A DNA stretch of 64,000 nucleotides. Source: Oscillatoria acuminata PCC 6304 (lineage in GTDB: Bacteria > Cyanobacteriota > Cyanobacteriia > Cyanobacteriales > Laspinemataceae). The position numbers and the translations under genes are program-made. This document shows, piece after piece, positions 61,383 to 64,000 of this stretch (position 1 is the stretch's first letter; each line of letters begins with the position of its first letter). The stretch spans positions 868,001 to 932,000 of the forward strand of contig NC_019693.1 of the NCBI RefSeq assembly GCF_000317105.1. Direction: 5' to 3'. The notes beneath the pieces are model-generated. The model was not told where the DNA came from. It searched no databases and worked only from the letters and a program-made list of their open reading frames with translations.

Positions 61383-63698
61383 ATGGCGATCGCCTTTCAG
61401 GGTGCTTACATTCAAGATTTTGATTCTCTAGCAAACAATGGGACAAATCATGCCTGGACCAATGATTTTACCTTGCCGGGATGGTATCTATTTCGTCAAC
61501 CAGAACCGGGAAGCGAAGTGTTCACTTATGACGCAAATCACGGAGGAAGTAATAAAGGGAGTTTTTATAGTTATGGGTTAACTAATGACTCCGATCGCGC
61601 TTTAGGAGGACTGGGTTCAGGTGGTCTTTATTTTGACAGTCCAGACACTGGAAATATAGCCGGATGGATTGCTTTTGCCGCAACGAACACCACAGGTTTA
61701 CCCATTAATAGTATCACTCTAGATTTTGATGGAGAACAATGGCGAAGTGGGGCAAATACAACGCCACAAACAATGGTGTTGGAGTATGGATTTGGAGCAA
61801 CATTTGATACTGTTCAAACTTGGAATACCCCGGGTGAAAATTTTGATTTTACTTCCCCCGTTGCTACAGCAACGGGAGATGCCGTGAATGGCAATATACA
61901 GGGTTTGGTTGCCAATCTGGGGGGGACAATCCATGATTTAACTTGGAATAATAATCAAACCCTGTGGATTCGGTGGGTAACCCTCAACGATTTGGGAAAT
62001 GACCACGGATTGGCGATCGATAATTTTAGCTTGGTTTGGTATAGTGCCATTATCACCGAGTCGGACGGCAGTACAAATGTCACTGAAGAGGGTGCAACGG
62101 ATACCTATACGGTAGTTTTAACTCACCCACCTACTGCTGAAGTAACAATTACGATTAATCCCGATAATCAAACAACAACCGGGGTTAATTCTGCCATATT
62201 CACTCCAGAGAATTGGGATGTACCTCAAACCGTGGAAATTGCGGCGGTTGATGATAACTTGGTAGAAGGAAACCATATCGGAACGATTACTCATACCGCT
62301 ACATCCACGGACCCGAATTATAATGGAATTAGCATCAATCCAGTCACGGCGAATATCACCGATAACGATAGTGCAAATAATCCTCCAGTGGTTGTGAAAG
62401 GAATCAGCGATTTAACCTCCACGGTATCCACTCTATTTAACTTTACCCTTCTAGCAGATACCTTCACCGACCCCGATGGCAATCCCCTCAGTTATTCCAC
62501 CACGTTAGAAGATGGCAGCGAGTTACCCAATTGGTTAATCTTTGATGCCACAACTCGCACCTTCATCGGCACTCCTCTGGAGAATCATCTCGGCAGTCTT
62601 AATATTAAAGTCACCGCATCCGATGGGAGTCTCTCCGTTAGTGATATTTTTACTCTAAAAGTCAATGCAGTAACACCAAATCCAGACATTGAAGGAGAAG
62701 ACTCTACCGAATCGGAAGCTAACAATCCCGGATCGGAAGCTAACAATCCCGAATCGGAAGCTAACAATCCCGAATCGGAAGCTAACAATCCCGAATCGGA
62801 AGCTAACAATCCTGAATCGGAAGCTAACAATCCTGAATCGGAAACTAACAATCCTGAATCGGAAACTAACAATTCCGAATCGGAAGCTAACAATCCCGAA
62901 TCAGAAGCTAACAATCCCGAATCGGACGAAACTATTCAAGGATTGGATGAAACTACTCCAAAATTGAATGAAACCACCCCAGAATTGGGTGAAACTATTC
63001 TAGTAATAACAGACAGTGGAAACATTCCAATTCAAATATTTGGCCCCGTAGGACCGTCTTATTTCAAAGAATTTCTGGTTAGCGTAGGAGTGATTTCTTC
63101 CATTGATATCCAATTCCCTAATATTCTCGACTGGATTTCTACCCTAGGAGAATTACCCACTCAGGGGAACCCAGGGGATGATTTGATTAAATCAGATGAT
63201 GGAAATAACTGGATTTATGGGGGACAAGGAGATGATTCTCTCGTCGGAGGGAATGGAAGCGATGTCCTCTATGGACATGAGGGAAATGATTTAATTTATG
63301 CCGGAGACGGGGCTAATTTTCTCTATGGTAATCAAGGGAATGATACCCTGGTGGGTGGGGAAGGAGATGATGTCTTGTTTGGCGGCAAAGATGATGATTT
63401 GTTAATTGGAGGTGCTGGAAATGACTGGTTATTTGGAGATTTAGGGAATGATATTTTGATGGGTGGGGAGGGACAAGACCGATTTGTCATCCGCAAAGGT
63501 GCAGGAGTTGATTTCATCGTTGACTTCACAACTGGAGAAGATTTAATGGGGTTAGCAGAAGGATTAACCTGGGATGACATTACTCTGATGCAGGGAGACA
63601 ACGGCACTTTGATTTATGCTGGGGATGAGTTACTTGCTATTCTCAATGGTGTAGAGATTTCTGCTATTAATCAGCAGGATTTCTTTGTGGTTAGTTAA
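61383..63698 (+). CDS. RTX calcium-binding protein with Calx-beta-like and cadherin-like domains
   Basis: 771 residues with no signal peptide. Residues about 1-220 form a lectin-like or beta-sandwich region (AFQGAYIQDFDSLANNGTNH). About 225-330 is a Calx-beta-like segment (TEEGATDTYTVVLTHPPTAE), and about 335-430 a dystroglycan-type cadherin-like domain (FTLLADTFTDPDGNPLSYST). A low-complexity stretch of ten heptapeptides SEANNPE follows (444-513, DNA 62712-62921). The C-terminal 180 residues contain RTX repeats (YGNQGNDTLVGGEGDDVLFG) and close with IRKGAGVDFIVDFTTGEDL and AINQQDFFVVS. This is the plan of type I secreted surface proteins. It shares the RTX module with the 3589-6294 protein but not the front domains. 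Calcium-dependent adhesion or matrix role is inferred. Confidence 0.88.
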   Translation: MAIAFQGAYIQDFDSLANNGTNHAWTNDFTLPGWYLFRQPEPGSEVFTYDANHGGSNKGSFYSYGLTNDSDRALGGLGSGGLYFDSPDTGNIAGWIAFAATNTTGLPINSITLDFDGEQWRSGANTTPQTMVLEYGFGATFDTVQTWNTPGENFDFTSPVATATGDAVNGNIQGLVANLGGTIHDLTWNNNQTLWIRWVTLNDLGNDHGLAIDNFSLVWYSAIITESDGSTNVTEEGATDTYTVVLTHPPTAEVTITINPDNQTTTGVNSAIFTPENWDVPQTVEIAAVDDNLVEGNHIGTITHTATSTDPNYNGISINPVTANITDNDSANNPPVVVKGISDLTSTVSTLFNFTLLADTFTDPDGNPLSYSTTLEDGSELPNWLIFDATTRTFIGTPLENHLGSLNIKVTASDGSLSVSDIFTLKVNAVTPNPDIEGEDSTESEANNPGSEANNPESEANNPESEANNPESEANNPESEANNPESETNNPESETNNSESEANNPESEANNPESDETIQGLDETTPKLNETTPELGETILVITDSGNIPIQIFGPVGPSYFKEFLVSVGVISSIDIQFPNILDWISTLGELPTQGNPGDDLIKSDDGNNWIYGGQGDDSLVGGNGSDVLYGHEGNDLIYAGDGANFLYGNQGNDTLVGGEGDDVLFGGKDDDLLIGGAGNDWLFGDLGNDILMGGEGQDRFVIRKGAGVDFIVDFTTGEDLMGLAEGLTWDDITLMQGDNGTLIYAGDELLAILNGVEISAINQQDFFVVS
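62712..62921 (+). repeat. Ten tandem 21-bp units coding for SEANNPE
   Basis: The in-frame unit TCGGAAGCTAACAATCCCGA(A) occurs ten times without spacers. Eight are near-identical in protein, with changes SETNNPE, SETNNSE and a first SEANNPG. The number of units may vary between strains. Confidence 0.95.
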
Positions 63699-63725
63699 AG
63701 AGTTTGAGCCAATTTTTCCAGGAGG

Positions 63726-63751
63726 GATAAGGCAGTGCCTTGTCCTTTTTA
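63726..63751 (+). terminator. Rho-independent terminator after the RTX gene
   Basis: GGATAAGGCA (63726-63735) pairs with TGCCTTGTCC (63737-63746), with one G-U wobble, followed by TTTTTATG. The loop is short, so the top of the stem will open. Confidence 0.7.
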
Positions 63752-63874
63752 TGATTTGTCCCCATTCCCTTAATCGGGTCATCACCCAAGAGGATGAGAA
63801 AACAAAGCAGCGCCCCCCATGAAGTGGAATCAATCGGCTAAAATAGAACCACAACTTTATCCAATCCCCAAATT

Positions 63875-64000
63875 ATGGTAAATTACAATTTTCTGCAAAA
63901 TTTACCCGATGCCGATGAACTGCCATCCTCTGACGATACGCCTGTGGATAACGAACTACAATCTTTAGTTCCGGGCTTACTCCGAGCCATTTTAAGCTAT
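63875..64000 (+). CDS. Uma2-family gene, N-terminal part, cut by the right edge
   Basis: 42 residues are visible from ATG 63875: MVNYNFLQNLPDADELPSSD, then DTPVDNELQSLVPGLLRAIL. The motif ELPxSDDTPVDNELQ is the N-terminus of a second, distinct Uma2 (DUF820) group that is very common in cyanobacteria and differs from the tandem pair at 12.3-13.5 kb. The catalytic core lies beyond the window, so intactness cannot be judged. A promoter should lie between the terminator at 63751 and the ATG. Confidence 0.75.
   Translation, partial: MVNYNFLQNLPDADELPSSDDTPVDNELQSLVPGLLRAILSY

Noticed and set aside
62712-62921. The regular 21-bp repeats as a CRISPR array
   Set aside because: The units are adjacent without spacers and are in frame in an RTX gene, so they are a coding tandem repeat.

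Overview
The window is chromosomal DNA of a cyanobacterium, most likely a filamentous, non-heterocystous Oscillatoriales-type organism. The sequence signs are the very frequent HIP1 octamer GCGATCGC in genes of both strands, a photosystem II assembly gene (psb28), a GUN4-domain protein, a cyanobacterial ArgZ/AgrE arginine dihydrolase, small cyanobacteria-specific proteins next to coaBC, and a short secreted-peptide gene ending in HRGSGR (PatX type), which is a marker of filamentous growth. The species assignment is inference. I saw no rRNA, tRNA, CRISPR array or complete insertion sequence.

Layout. 1-1.3 kb: a YdcF/SanA-type gene cut by the left edge plus an upstream membrane-anchored repeat protein. 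2.1-6.3 kb: a C-terminal processing protease convergent with a 901-residue RTX/beta-helix protein. 6.9-11.6 kb: moaB, psb28, a LOG-family protein, thioredoxin and a GuaB3-type protein, all on the minus strand, with a MITE nested inside another MITE-like element at 9.07-9.37 kb. 11.8-18 kb: a glyoxalase-fold protein, two nearly identical tandem Uma2 genes, and a peptide ABC transporter whose permeases and binding lipoprotein diverge. 18-30 kb: PLP dehydratase with thioesterase, an acyl-CoA dehydrogenase homologue, MAPEG, zinc-ribbon/GUN4, prohibitin, 5-oxoprolinase, glycerophosphodiesterase and a short RecQ. 30-36 kb: two paralogous glycine-zipper stress proteins, small membrane proteins, an uncharacterised 530-residue protein and an M48 protease. 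36-42 kb: a large two-partner-type exoprotein followed 10 nt later by an ABC exporter. 42-46 kb: esterase, DUF2555, coaBC, DUF4090, patX and a pentapeptide-repeat protein. 46.3-48.7 kb: gene-poor, rich in repeats and terminators. 48.7-58 kb: argZ/agrE, a DUF4258-like protein, an MtnX-like phosphatase and a giant eight-PAS histidine kinase. 58.3-60.1 kb: a compact DUF488-DUF488-dual-OB operon. 60.1-61.1 kb: palindromic elements and a decayed HEPN module split by a MITE. 61.4-63.7 kb: a second RTX protein. The right edge holds the start of another Uma2-type gene.

How it fits together. Most genes are housekeeping (CoA and Moco synthesis, redox, arginine and peptide or glutathione-derived nitrogen use, photosystem II repair) mixed with surface and secreted proteins of a filamentous cell (two RTX proteins, a haemagglutinin-like exoprotein, PatX). 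The accessory signal is mainly small non-autonomous repeats: at least five families of palindromic or MITE-like elements, two of them caught with terminal inverted repeats and target-site duplications.
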